DNA of 63,950 nucleotides from Streptococcus constellatus (GTDB lineage Bacteria; Bacillota; Bacilli; Lactobacillales; Streptococcaceae), in contig NZ_CABHMZ010000037.1 of the NCBI RefSeq assembly GCF_902167705.1, positions 1 to 63,950 of the forward strand, written 5' to 3'. The position numbers and the translations under genes are program-made. Below the pieces are notes generated by a model. The model saw nothing but the letters and a program-made list of their open reading frames with translations, made no database searches and was not told the DNA's origin. Below are positions 17,515 through 26,733 of this stretch, in pieces (the first letter of the stretch is position 1; each line of letters begins with the position of its first letter).

Positions 17515-19704
17515 ATGATGAAAGAGACATTCAAAAACATATTCAGTTTCGAATTTTGGCAAAAATTCGGAAAAGCTCTGATGGTCGTTATCGCAGTAAT
17601 GCCTGCGGCTGGTTTGATGATCAGTATTGGTAAGTCTATTCCAATGATCAACCCAAATGTAGCTGCTCTTGTTACAACAGGTGGCGTGCTAGAACAAATT
17701 GGTTGGGGTGTTATCGGTAACCTTCACATTCTATTTGCACTTGCTATTGGAGGTAGCTGGGCAAAAGAACGTGCTGGCGGTGCTTTTGCAGCTGGTCTGT
17801 CATTTATCTTGATTAACCGTATTACTGGGGTTATGTTTGGTGTGACTTCAGATTTATTGGCAAAAGATGGTGCAACTATTCGTACTTTGTTTGGCACTTC
17901 AATCAAAGTGGCTGATTATTTTGTAAGTGTACTGGAAGCACCAGCTCTTAACATGGGTGTATTCGTTGGTATTATTGCTGGTTTTGTGGGAGCAACAGCT
18001 TACAACAAATATTATAATTTCCGCAAATTACCAGATGCACTCTCATTCTTCAATGGGAAACGTTTTGTACCATTTGTCGTTATTTGGCGCTCAGCTATTG
18101 TAGCGATTATTCTTTCAGCTGTTTGGCCAGTTATTCAAACAGGGATTAACTCATTTGGTATCTGGATTGCTAACTCACAAGATACAGCGCCATTCTTGGC
18201 ACCATTCTTGTATGGTACTTTAGAACGTCTCTTGCTTCCATTTGGTTTGCACCACATGTTGACGATTCCAATGAACTACACTTCAATTGGTGGTACTTAT
18301 GAAGTATTGACTGGTGCAGCGAAAGGAACACAAGTATTTGGTCAAGACCCACTTTGGTTAGCTTGGGTGACAGACCTTGTAAACTTGAAAGGTTCAGATG
18401 CATCTCAATATCAACATCTTTTAAACAGCGTGACTCCAGCTCGTTTCAAAGTTGGACAAATGATTGGTTCATTTGGTATTTTGATGGGTGTTGTATTTGC
18501 TATCTATCGTAATGTTGATGCAGATAAAAAGCATAAATACAAAGGGATGATGACTGCAACAGCACTTGCAACATTCTTGACAGGTGTGACAGAACCAATT
18601 GAATACATGTTTATGTTTGTTGCAATGCCTCTATACCTAGTATATGCAGTTGTTCAAGGGTTAGCCTTTGCAATGGCTGACGTTGTTCACTTGCGTGTTC
18701 ACTCATTTGGTTCGATCGAATTCTTGACTCGTACCCCACTTGCAATCAACGCTGGTTTGGGTATGGATATCATTAACTTTATTTGGGTAACGGTTCTCTT
18801 TGCAGTTGGAATGTACTTTATTGCCAACTTCATGATTAAGAAATTTAACTACGCAACTCCAGGACGTAACGGAAACTATGAAACTGCTGAAGGTGAAGAT
18901 AGCGGCTCATCAGCTCAAACTGACGGAAAAGTTGCTGAAGCTTCACAAGCTGTGAATATTATCAATCTTCTTGGTGGCCGTGCTAATATCGTTGATGTAG
19001 ATGCATGTATGACACGTCTCCGTGTAACTGTTAAAGATGCTGATAAAGTCGGTACAGAAGAGCAATGGAAAGCTGAAGGAGCAATGGGCTTGGTGATGAA
19101 AGGCCAAGGCGTTCAAGCGATTTATGGTCCGAAAGCGGATGTTCTTAAATCTGACATTCAAGACTTACTTGACTCAGGTGAAGTGATTCCTGAAACTCTT
19201 CCAAGTCAAATGACAGCTTCACAAGCTGCGGAAGTGAGCTACAAAGGTGTAACAGAAGAAGTTGAAACAGTTGCTGACGGTGAAGTCATTGCTATCTCTG
19301 ATGTGAAAGATCCTGTCTTCTCACAAAAAATGATGGGTGACGGATTTGCAGTTGAACCTGAAAATGGCAATATCTACTCACCAGTATCAGGTACTATTAC
19401 AAGTATTTTCCCTACAAAACACGCTCTTGGTCTCTTGACTGATAATGGTCTTGAAGTGCTTGTTCATATCGGACTTGATACAGTCAGTCTTGAAGGTAAA
19501 CCATTTGAAGTACATGTTGCAGAAGGTCAAAAAGTAGTAGCAGGTGATCTTCTTGTGACAGCTGATTTAGAAGCTATCAAAGCAGCAGGTCGTGAAACTT
19601 CAACAGTTGTTGTCTTCACAAATGCACAAGCTATTAAATCTGTAACGGTTGAAACATTCGGCAAAGTAGCAGCGAAAACGGTTGTTGCCAAAGTAGAATT
19701 GTAA
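17515..19704 (+). CDS. ptsG: PTS glucose-type transporter, EIICBA
   Basis: This 729-residue PTS permease has an EIIC membrane domain (about 1-440), an EIIB domain with the phospho-cysteine in VDACMTRLRVTV near 492-505, and an EIIA domain with the active His in VLVHIGLDTV near 645. It imports and phosphorylates glucose or a related hexose using phosphoenolpyruvate through HPr. The ribosome-binding site is AAGGAG; translation may begin at either of two adjacent ATG codons. A nuclease-family gene follows after 16 bases. Regulation by CcpA is suggested by the leader palindrome. Confidence 0.93.
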   Translation: MMKETFKNIFSFEFWQKFGKALMVVIAVMPAAGLMISIGKSIPMINPNVAALVTTGGVLEQIGWGVIGNLHILFALAIGGSWAKERAGGAFAAGLSFILINRITGVMFGVTSDLLAKDGATIRTLFGTSIKVADYFVSVLEAPALNMGVFVGIIAGFVGATAYNKYYNFRKLPDALSFFNGKRFVPFVVIWRSAIVAIILSAVWPVIQTGINSFGIWIANSQDTAPFLAPFLYGTLERLLLPFGLHHMLTIPMNYTSIGGTYEVLTGAAKGTQVFGQDPLWLAWVTDLVNLKGSDASQYQHLLNSVTPARFKVGQMIGSFGILMGVVFAIYRNVDADKKHKYKGMMTATALATFLTGVTEPIEYMFMFVAMPLYLVYAVVQGLAFAMADVVHLRVHSFGSIEFLTRTPLAINAGLGMDIINFIWVTVLFAVGMYFIANFMIKKFNYATPGRNGNYETAEGEDSGSSAQTDGKVAEASQAVNIINLLGGRANIVDVDACMTRLRVTVKDADKVGTEEQWKAEGAMGLVMKGQGVQAIYGPKADVLKSDIQDLLDSGEVIPETLPSQMTASQAAEVSYKGVTEEVETVADGEVIAISDVKDPVFSQKMMGDGFAVEPENGNIYSPVSGTITSIFPTKHALGLLTDNGLEVLVHIGLDTVSLEGKPFEVHVAEGQKVVAGDLLVTADLEAIKAAGRETSTVVVFTNAQAIKSVTVETFGKVAAKTVVAKVEL

Positions 19705-19720
19705 ATAGAAAAGAGAAATC

Positions 19721-20536
19721 ATGGCAAAATTCCTGACTTTAAATACTCATAGTTGGATGGAAGATGAGCAAGAAAAAAAGCTAGATCAACTAGCTGAGCG
19801 GATTCTTCAAGAAAAATATGATGTCATTTGCCTGCAGGAAGTCAATCAAGAAATGGAGTCTGAACAGGTTGTTCAGGCTCCATTTTATCATGCGGTAGAT
19901 GGCGCCATTGCGATTCATAAAGACCACTTTGCACATTTTCTTGTGGAGAGATTGGTAGAGAAAGGTCTTATTTATCATTGGTCTTGGGCTTATAATCATA
20001 TTGGTTTTGATCGGTTTCATGAGGGAGTTGCTATTTTATCCTTAAAGCCGTTGAAACCAAGTGAGTTATTGGTTTCAGATGCCAACGATCCAACGGATTA
20101 TCACACTAGAAAAGTCCTCTTAGCAGAAACAGAAGTAGATGGACGGCTTGTAACAGTGGCTTCCTGTCATCTTTCTTGGTGGGACAAAGGCTTCCAAGAA
20201 GAATGGGGACAAGTAGAAAAAGAATTGTTGCAACGCGAGATGCCTCTAGTATTGATGGGGGATTTTAACAATCCTGTTGGTTATGAAGGCTATCAGCACA
20301 TTCTAAAAAGTCCACTTGCTTTGCAAGACAGTCATGCCGTCGCCACTACAGTCGTTGGCACCGCAACAGTTGAAGGCGATATTGCTGGCTGGGCGGGAAA
20401 TAAAGATGCTCTGAAAATTGATTATATTTTTACAAGTAAAGATTTCAATATTGAAAAATCTACTGTTGTTTTTGATGGCAAAACAACACCTGTCGTTAGT
20501 GACCATTTTGGGTTAGAAGCAGAAGTTGCATTTTAA
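19721..20536 (+). CDS. Endonuclease/exonuclease/phosphatase family hydrolase
   Basis: This 271-residue protein has the EEP superfamily motifs: LNTHSW near the start, ICLQEVNQE with the metal Glu, MGDFNNP near 187-193, and the terminal SDHFGLEAEV. The superfamily includes DNases, inositol phosphatases and sphingomyelinases. There is no signal peptide, so it acts in the cytoplasm. It sits 16 bases behind ptsG and ends in a strong hairpin, so it is probably co-expressed with the glucose PTS. The substrate may be a phosphodiester or phosphosugar, but this is not shown. Confidence 0.85.
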   Translation: MAKFLTLNTHSWMEDEQEKKLDQLAERILQEKYDVICLQEVNQEMESEQVVQAPFYHAVDGAIAIHKDHFAHFLVERLVEKGLIYHWSWAYNHIGFDRFHEGVAILSLKPLKPSELLVSDANDPTDYHTRKVLLAETEVDGRLVTVASCHLSWWDKGFQEEWGQVEKELLQREMPLVLMGDFNNPVGYEGYQHILKSPLALQDSHAVATTVVGTATVEGDIAGWAGNKDALKIDYIFTSKDFNIEKSTVVFDGKTTPVVSDHFGLEAEVAF

Positions 20537-20582
20537 CAATCAAAAACGGAAAGTTCAAGATAAAACTTTCCGTTTTTGATTG
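20537..20582. terminator. Bidirectional terminator, 19-bp perfect stem
   Basis: A perfect 19-bp inverted repeat with an 8-nt loop lies between two converging genes. A-rich and T-rich arms make it usable on both strands. Confidence 0.85.
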
Positions 20583-21179
20583 TCATTCTTTAGAGGTGTG
20601 GCGTTTTCCAGCATTGATAGCATCAGCCTCGGTCATGGTGACTACTCTGTCAAACCGTGTATTTCGTGGCATATTATCTGTGCTGTACCAATAAACATCA
20701 GCAGTTCCGTTACGAGCTACATAAACGGTTCGTTCCTGTTGTTGAGCGTCTTGTACTGCAGTAGCCTCTTATTGTTGCTGCGCTTGAGCGGCAGCTGCTT
20801 CTTCTTGTTTTCGTTTTTCTTCTGCTTGTCTAGCTATTTCTTGTTCTTTTGCTTCTTTTTCTTGCTTAGCCTTTTCGACTTTCTGTTTTTCTTCTTCTGC
20901 GGCTTTTTCCTTCTTTGCCTGTTCCTCTTTTTTACCTAGAGCAATATATTGCTCGTTTTCTTTTTTGTAGGAGTCAAACTCACTTTTTAATGTTTTGTAC
21001 TCTTTTTCTGCTTCTTCATTGCTTTTTGTTAATTTTTGAATCTGTACTTTATATTCTTTCTCATCTTTGTGCTGGTTTCCCGTGATAGAAAACGATCCCA
21101 ATAAAAGAACAGCTAGCGTTAGAATAGCAATATTCTTTTTGTCTTTAAAAAAGGCAACAGAAAAAAATCTTTTCATCAT
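20583..21179 (-). pseudogene. Membrane-anchored coiled-coil protein, nonsense mutation
   Basis: The frame opens with a short basic N-terminus, a membrane helix (about 17-33) and a long Lys/Glu/Gln-rich coiled coil. After 136 codons a TAA (20769-20771) interrupts a poly-Gln stretch. The same frame then continues for 62 codons to a TGA at 20583, encoding the conserved end YVARNGTADVYWY...MTEADAINAGKRHTSKE. That end is a known C-terminal domain of streptococcal surface and nuclease-related proteins. A single CAA to TAA change explains the break. Upstream are an AAGGAG site and a cre-like box. Confidence 0.82.
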
Positions 21180-21193
21180 AATTCTCCTTAGTG

Positions 21194-21207
21194 TGATAAC
21201 GTTTACA
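21194..21207. promoter_or_regulatory. cre-like catabolite-responsive element
   Basis: TGATAACGTTTACA matches the cre consensus TGWAANCGNTNWCA at all but one position. It sits 15 bases in front of the broken coiled-coil gene. CcpA control of that gene is a reasonable inference. Confidence 0.6.
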
Positions 21208-21342
21208 ATTTATTATATAAAATTTCCTGCAAGAAGTAAATAGGGTAATAGGTTATTATATATTTTTGTAAAGCGGTTCTTATCTTTTGTTATTTTTTAA
21301 AACATGGTATAATGAAGTATTAAGAATTCAGGAGGAAAGCAG

Positions 21343-21816
21343 ATGCGTTGTCCTAAGTGTGGTGGTAGTAAATCAAGTGTTATTGACAGTCGGCAAGCCG
21401 AAGATGGCAATACAATTCGTCGTCGTCGTGAGTGTGATGAATGTCAGTATCGCTTTACGACTTATGAACGTGTAGAAGAACGGACACTTGTTGTCGTAAA
21501 AAAAGATGGCACGCGGGAACAATTTTCAAGAGATAAGATCTTTAATGGAATCATTCGTTCAGCGCAAAAACGTCCTGTTTCTAGTGATGAGATTGAGGAA
21601 ATTGTCAGCAGAATTGAGCAAAAAGTGCGCAGCAGCAATGAAAACGAGATCGCAAGTGAGTATATCGGTGGTTTAGTAATGGAAGAGTTAGCTGAGTTAG
21701 ATGAGATTACCTATGTTCGTTTTGCTAGTGTGTATCGTAGTTTTAAAGATGTGAGCGAGCTGGAAAACCTCTTGAAGCAGATTACAAAAACAGCTAAAAA
21801 GAAAAAGGAACAATAA
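21343..21816 (+). CDS. nrdR: Transcriptional repressor NrdR
   Basis: This 157-residue protein has an N-terminal zinc ribbon (CPKC at 3-6 and CDEC near 31-34) and an ATP-cone domain ([22 protein letters not shown]). NrdR senses ATP/dATP and represses ribonucleotide reductase genes. It is the first gene of the nrdR-dnaB-dnaI cluster that is conserved in streptococci; dnaB starts at the next base after the stop. Confidence 0.98.
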   Translation: MRCPKCGGSKSSVIDSRQAEDGNTIRRRRECDECQYRFTTYERVEERTLVVVKKDGTREQFSRDKIFNGIIRSAQKRPVSSDEIEEIVSRIEQKVRSSNENEIASEYIGGLVMEELAELDEITYVRFASVYRSFKDVSELENLLKQITKTAKKKKEQ

Positions 21817-22965
21817 ATGAAACCGAATGATCAATTTTCTTTTATGAAAAATAATCTGATCAGTCAGGACAGTACAAATTTGATTCGTCTGTATTTGCCA
21901 ATTTTAGGGCTTGATGCGACTTCTATCTATCAATATTTTCTCGCTTTTTGGGACAATGAAAAATCATCTTATACTTTTGGACACATTTTGAATCATCTCA
22001 ATCTGGGAATGAATGCCTTGCAAAAAAGTTTAGAAATGTTGTCTGCTATGCAGTTAGTAGAGCTTTATTATGCAGAGAATCATTTTCAGGTCTATTTGCG
22101 GCCCACACTGTCTCCAAGTGAATTTTTAAGCAATCCTGTTTACAGACGCCTGCTAGAAAAGAAGATTGGTGAAGCTGCGGTAGAGGTTTTGTTGCCTAGT
22201 CAACCAAGAGGTGAGAAGCAAAATGTAAAGCTGTCAGAGATTTTTCAAGTGGAAGATGCAAAGGCAGAGCCGCAATCAAAACAGAATCATTTTGAATTGG
22301 ATTACTTTAAACAATTGATGGCGCGAGAAAACTTACGTTTTGAAAATGAAAAAGAAGATTTGCTGGTACTCTTTGCCATTGCGGAGCAAAAAAATTGGAC
22401 TTGGTATGAAACCTATTTGTTAGCTAAAGAAACGGCTGTCGGTCATGTGATTTCAACCAAGAGAATGAAGCAAAAATTAAATCAAAAGCCTGCTGCAAGC
22501 GGATTTTCTAATGCTGAACAAACGATTATTCGAGAGGCTAAGAGTAAGTCAGCTCTGCAGTTTTTGGCAGAAATCAAAAAAACCAAGCATGCGACAATCA
22601 CACGAGGAGAACGTCAGTGTTTGCAAGAATTGGCAAATTTGGGACTGTTAGATGAAGTAATCAATGTGATTTTGCTGTTGACTTTTAACAAAGTGGATTC
22701 GGCTAATCTCAATGAAAAATACGCTTTGAAAGTAGCAAATGACTTTTCATATCAAGAAGTGACATCAGCAGAAGAAGCAGTTTTGCGGATTCGTGAGCGA
22801 AATCAACAACCAAGCAAAAAAGCAAATCAAACAACTACTTCAAAGAGCAATGTTCCCGACTGGAGCAATCCTGACTATAAGAATGAAACAAGTGCTGAAA
22901 AGCAGGCTGAACTAGAGGAGCAAAAAAGAAAACTTTTAGCGAAATTGGACCAAGGAGGTGACTAG
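21817..22965 (+). CDS. dnaB: Replication initiation and membrane attachment protein DnaB
   Basis: This 382-residue protein is the Gram-positive DnaB (not the helicase), which with DnaD and DnaI loads the replicative helicase at oriC. The N-terminal domain is winged-helix-like, with LYLPILGLDATSIYQYF. The C-terminal DnaD-like part includes FELDYFKQLMARENL and YALKVANDF. The gene is packed between nrdR and dnaI with no spacer. Confidence 0.95.
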   Translation: MKPNDQFSFMKNNLISQDSTNLIRLYLPILGLDATSIYQYFLAFWDNEKSSYTFGHILNHLNLGMNALQKSLEMLSAMQLVELYYAENHFQVYLRPTLSPSEFLSNPVYRRLLEKKIGEAAVEVLLPSQPRGEKQNVKLSEIFQVEDAKAEPQSKQNHFELDYFKQLMARENLRFENEKEDLLVLFAIAEQKNWTWYETYLLAKETAVGHVISTKRMKQKLNQKPAASGFSNAEQTIIREAKSKSALQFLAEIKKTKHATITRGERQCLQELANLGLLDEVINVILLLTFNKVDSANLNEKYALKVANDFSYQEVTSAEEAVLRIRERNQQPSKKANQTTTSKSNVPDWSNPDYKNETSAEKQAELEEQKRKLLAKLDQGGD

Positions 22966-23865
22966 ATGGAGAGTGTTGGACAAACGATGGCGCATAGGAA
23001 CCAAGCTCGTCAATTTGACTATGAAGAGTTGGTGAAACAAATCGTCGCCGATCCAGATGTGGCGGCTTTTATCCAGTCTGAGCGATTAACACCAGCTGAA
23101 ATCAAACGAAGCATTTCTAAGTTTAATCAGTATATTTCTGAACGCAATCGATTCTTGCTAGGTGATAAAGCGTATATTGCCAAAGGCTATAAGCCGATTT
23201 TGGTGAAGAATGAGGGTTATGCGGATGTTTCTTATGAAGAAACTCCAGAATTAGTTGAAGCGCAGAAACAAGCAACTATCAATGCACGGTTAAACTTGAT
23301 TAGTCTTCCTGCTAGTCTCAAGGAAGCTAGTTTGGCAAAAGTGGATTTGGACGATGTTGGTCGTTACAAGGCTTTTGAGTTGCTGACGAATTTTGTGGCA
23401 GATTATCCAAACTACAAAAAAGCCATTTATCTTTACGGTGATTTTGGCGTAGGAAAAAGTTACATGATGGCGGCCTTGGCACATGATTTGTCGGAAAAAC
23501 GTAGTGTTTCTACAACGTTACTTCATTATCCTAGTTTTGTTTTGGATGTAAAGAATGCCATTTCTTCCGGTTTGGTTAAGGAAAAGATTGATGAAGTAAA
23601 AGTAGCGCAAGTATTGATTTTGGATGATATTGGTGCGGAGCAATCAAGTCCGTGGATGCGAGATGAGATTTTGCAGGTTATTTTGCAGCACCGGATGCAG
23701 GAAAATTTGCCAACTTTCTTTACATCAAATTTTAATTTTGTAGATTTGGAACGGCATTTTGCGACGTCCAAAAATGGAGATGAAACTTGGCAGGCTCGTC
23801 GGGTTATGGAAAGAATAAAATTCTTAGCAGAGGAAGTTCGTCTGGAAGGAGAAAATCGCCGATGA
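22966..23865 (+). CDS. dnaI: Primosomal helicase loader DnaI
   Basis: This 299-residue AAA+ protein has Walker A GDFGVGKS near residue 158, Walker B LILDDIGAE near 217, and a sensor segment LPTFFTSNF. DnaI loads the replicative helicase. The N-terminal helicase-binding domain is present. It overlaps the start of the nitroreductase pseudogene (ATGA type), so that gene was once translationally coupled. Confidence 0.97.
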   Translation: MESVGQTMAHRNQARQFDYEELVKQIVADPDVAAFIQSERLTPAEIKRSISKFNQYISERNRFLLGDKAYIAKGYKPILVKNEGYADVSYEETPELVEAQKQATINARLNLISLPASLKEASLAKVDLDDVGRYKAFELLTNFVADYPNYKKAIYLYGDFGVGKSYMMAALAHDLSEKRSVSTTLLHYPSFVLDVKNAISSGLVKEKIDEVKVAQVLILDDIGAEQSSPWMRDEILQVILQHRMQENLPTFFTSNFNFVDLERHFATSKNGDETWQARRVMERIKFLAEEVRLEGENRR

Positions 23866-24575
23866 ATGAAACGATTGATTTGATGAAAAAACATACTTCT
23901 GTTCGTCGTTTTACAGAGGAGCAGATTTCAGATGAGGGTTTGAAGGCGATTATTGATGCTGGTCGAGCAGCCTCTAGTTGGAAGAATTTCTAATCTTATT
24001 CGATTATCGTTGTTCGTAGTCAGGAAAAGAAAGCAGCTTTGTTTGATTTGGTGCCTCAGGAGGCTATTCGTCAGTCGTCTGTTTTTCTTCTTTTTATCGG
24101 AGACCTCAATCGAGCTGAGAAAGGTGTGCGACTTCACACAGATACCTTTTACCCACAAGGAGTGGAGAATCTTCTGATTAGTTCTGTTGATGCTAGTCTG
24201 GTCGCGCAGAATACTCTTTTGGCGGCTGAAAGTCTGGGATATGGCGGGGTCATTATTGGCTTGATTCGCTATGCTTCTAGGGAAATAGCAGAGCTGTTTA
24301 ATTTACCAGATTATACTTATCCTATTTTTGGAATGGCTTTGGGAAAGCCAGCTCAGCACCATGCTGTGAAACCACGCTTACCATATGAAGCAGTTGTTTT
24401 TGAGGAAGATTATCAAGAGCAGGATGCATCTGTTATTCAGACTTATGATCAGATTCAGGCAGACTATGCTGGGAAGCGTGCAACAGATACGTGGAGCGAG
24501 CGGTTGACGAATCAATTTGCTCAAAAGCCCAATCCTGCTAGCCAGAATCTATTACAAGATAAGAAATTATTATAA
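23862..24575 (+). pseudogene. Nitroreductase family protein, nonsense mutation
   Basis: The frame starts with MNETIDLMKKHTSVRRFTEEQI, the FMN-binding start of NfsA-like oxidoreductases. A TAA at codon 44 (23991-23993) interrupts SSWKNF-stop-SYSIIVV. The rest of the enzyme continues in the same frame to 24575, including LGYGGVIIGLIR and the C-terminal MALGKP. Ancestral CAA (Gln) fits the context. Full length would be 237 residues. Unless the base is an error, the product is an inactive 43-residue fragment. Confidence 0.87.
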
Positions 24576-24900
24576 AGTAAAGGAAGTGAGACCAAAATCG
24601 GTCATTTCGAAGCAATTCGATTTTGTTGGTTCACCCCGTGTACAGCTCGAAAGGTTTGGGGAATCTTTCAAAGTTGGAAATAGTCAAGTAAAACTTGACG
24701 TCAAAAGAGTTGTAAAAGCTGATTTATCAGCACATTAGACCCCACTTAGCAGTGATTGATCGGCACTAAGGTGCTAATCAATTGTGCATGGGAAATTCTA
24801 AATTGACTAAAGTCAACAGAGTTTCTCCAAACCACTGCGTCCTGTAATTATAACTACATAAACAAGTGAAGCTGAGCGCTTTTACCCCAGCTTCTTAGAA
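24576..24900 (+). repeat. Structured intergenic repeat element before der
   Basis: This 340-bp gene-free stretch starts GGAAGTGAGACCAAAATCG, similar to 34672-34715 (GAAGCGGGCCAAAATCG, then GATTTTGTT). It holds several small hairpins (GTCAAG/CTTGAC, GCTGAT/ATCAGC). At its end GAAGCTG/CAGCTTC (24868-24894) forms a terminator-like hairpin directly before the der ribosome-binding site. I read it as an interspersed non-coding element of unknown role. Confidence 0.5.
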
Positions 24901-24916
24901 GAGAAAGAGGAACACT

Positions 24917-26227
24917 ATGGCTCTACCAACTATTGCCATTGTCGGCCGTCCCAATGTCGGCAAATCAACACTTTTTAATCGGATTGCCGGGGAACGTATT
25001 TCGATTGTTGAGGATGTTGAAGGAGTAACTAGGGATCGTATTTATGCGACGGCTGAGTGGCTGAATCGCAAGTTTAGCATGATTGATACAGGCGGGATTG
25101 ATGATGTGGATGCGCCTTTTATGGAGCAAATCAAGCACCAAGCAGAGATTGCTATGGAGGAAGCAGATGTCATCGTTTTTGTGGTGTCTGGAAAAGAAGG
25201 CATTACAGATGCGGATGAATACGTGGCTCGTATGCTCTACAAAACTCATAAGCCGATTATTTTAGCGGTCAATAAAGTAGATAACCCAGAGATGCGCAGT
25301 GAAATTTTTGATTTTTATGCGCTTGGCTTGGGCGACCCTTACCCCATTTCTTCCGTTCATGGAATTGGTACAGGGGATGTCCTAGATGCCATTGTTGAAA
25401 ATCTACCGAATGAGGAAGTGGCTGAAAGTCCTGATATGATTAAATTTAGCCTCATCGGTCGTCCCAATGTTGGAAAATCCAGTCTAATCAATGCGATTTT
25501 AGGAGAAGATCGCGTGATTGCTAGTCCTGTTGCTGGAACCACTCGTGATGCTATCGATACGGTTTTTACGGACGATGAGGGACAAGAATTTACCATGATT
25601 GACACAGCAGGCATGCGCAAGTCAGGCAAGGTCTATGAAAATACAGAGAAGTATTCTGTTATGCGAGCTATGCGAGCTATTGACCGCTCTGATGTGGTGC
25701 TTATGGTGCTCAATGCTGAAGAGGGCATTCGCGAGTATGACAAGCGCATTGCTGGTTTTGCTCATGAAGCCGGCAAAGGCATCATTATCGTTGTTAACAA
25801 GTGGGATACACTGGAAAAAGATAACAAGACCATGCAAAATTGGGAAGCAGATATTCGCGACCAATTTCAGTATCTCTCTTATGCACCGATTGTCTTTGTA
25901 TCGGCTCTGACCAAGCAGCGTTTGCATAAGCTTCCAGAGATGATTAAAAATATTAGTCAAAGTCAAAACACCCGCATACCGTCTGCAGTACTCAATGATG
26001 TTATCATGGATGCTATTGCGATCAATCCAACACCGACCGACAAAGGCAAACGGCTGAAAATCTTCTATGCGACACAAGTTGCGACCAAACCACCAACCTT
26101 TGTCATCTTTGTCAATGAAGAAGAACTCATGCACTTTTCATATCTCCGTTTCTTAGAAAATCAAATCCGCAAGGCTTTCGTATTTGAAGGAACACCAATT
26201 CATCTCATTGCCAGAAAACGGAAATAA
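24917..26227 (+). CDS. der: Ribosome assembly GTPase Der (EngA)
   Basis: This 436-residue protein has two G domains in tandem: GRPNVGKST with DTGG and NKVD, then GRPNVGKSS with DTAGM and NKWD, and a KH-like C-terminal domain ending in IHLIARKRK. It is needed for 50S subunit maturation. AGAAAGAGGA precedes the ATG. Length is standard. Confidence 0.98.
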   Translation: MALPTIAIVGRPNVGKSTLFNRIAGERISIVEDVEGVTRDRIYATAEWLNRKFSMIDTGGIDDVDAPFMEQIKHQAEIAMEEADVIVFVVSGKEGITDADEYVARMLYKTHKPIILAVNKVDNPEMRSEIFDFYALGLGDPYPISSVHGIGTGDVLDAIVENLPNEEVAESPDMIKFSLIGRPNVGKSSLINAILGEDRVIASPVAGTTRDAIDTVFTDDEGQEFTMIDTAGMRKSGKVYENTEKYSVMRAMRAIDRSDVVLMVLNAEEGIREYDKRIAGFAHEAGKGIIIVVNKWDTLEKDNKTMQNWEADIRDQFQYLSYAPIVFVSALTKQRLHKLPEMIKNISQSQNTRIPSAVLNDVIMDAIAINPTPTDKGKRLKIFYATQVATKPPTFVIFVNEEELMHFSYLRFLENQIRKAFVFEGTPIHLIARKRK

Positions 26228-26314
26228 GGCAGAGCTAGCTAAACAAGGATGAACATAAAAATAACAGGAACAGAACAAGGTGATTAGTTTAATACGCCTA
26301 TATGAGAAAGAAAT

Positions 26315-26653
26315 ATGAATTGGACAAATATTGCTAGGGCGGTGCTCATTGGAATTGCAAGTTCAGCTTATGTAACTATTCATTACGATGATAAAAAGTA
26401 TAAACCCTTTGGTTTTCGCTATTGGTTGTCACTCTTTAGTTTGATTGTTGTAGGAGTTGCACATCTTTTCTTGGCTGCTATAACATTGGGAATCCTTTGG
26501 TTGATGATAACAAAATTCTCTCTATTTTTACTGGGAATTTGGTTCTTTTTAGTGTTCTTAGTAATAGGCAATACAATATTGCTGGTCGGTTTTATTAAAG
26601 TTTTGATTGCGCGCACCAAATGCTATAAAAAGCTTAACGAGGATATTTTCTAA
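26315..26653 (+). CDS. Small three-helix membrane protein, unknown
   Basis: This 112-residue protein has about three hydrophobic segments and a basic tail. The ribosome-binding site is weak (AGAAAG). It is followed by a terminator. No family is recognised; it may be a streptococcal orphan. Confidence 0.6.
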   Translation: MNWTNIARAVLIGIASSAYVTIHYDDKKYKPFGFRYWLSLFSLIVVGVAHLFLAAITLGILWLMITKFSLFLLGIWFFLVFLVIGNTILLVGFIKVLIARTKCYKKLNEDIF

Positions 26654-26656
26654 AAG

Positions 26657-26683
26657 AAAGCAAGAAATAGCTTGCTTTTTTTC
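26657..26683 (+). terminator. Terminator before the SNF2 gene
   Basis: AGCAAG pairs with CTTGCT over a 6-nt loop, followed by TTTTTTTC. A TATAAT at 26702-26707 then serves the next gene. Confidence 0.75.
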
Positions 26684-26733
26684 TTTATACTGAAAATATG
26701 ATATAATGGATAGATAAAATAAAGGTGGTATTT

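Noticed and set aside
20580..20939. Plus-strand ORF of Phe/Leu/Ser-rich sequence
   Set aside because: It is the antisense of the Lys/Glu/Gln coiled-coil region of the broken minus-strand gene. It starts in the terminator and has no ribosome-binding site.
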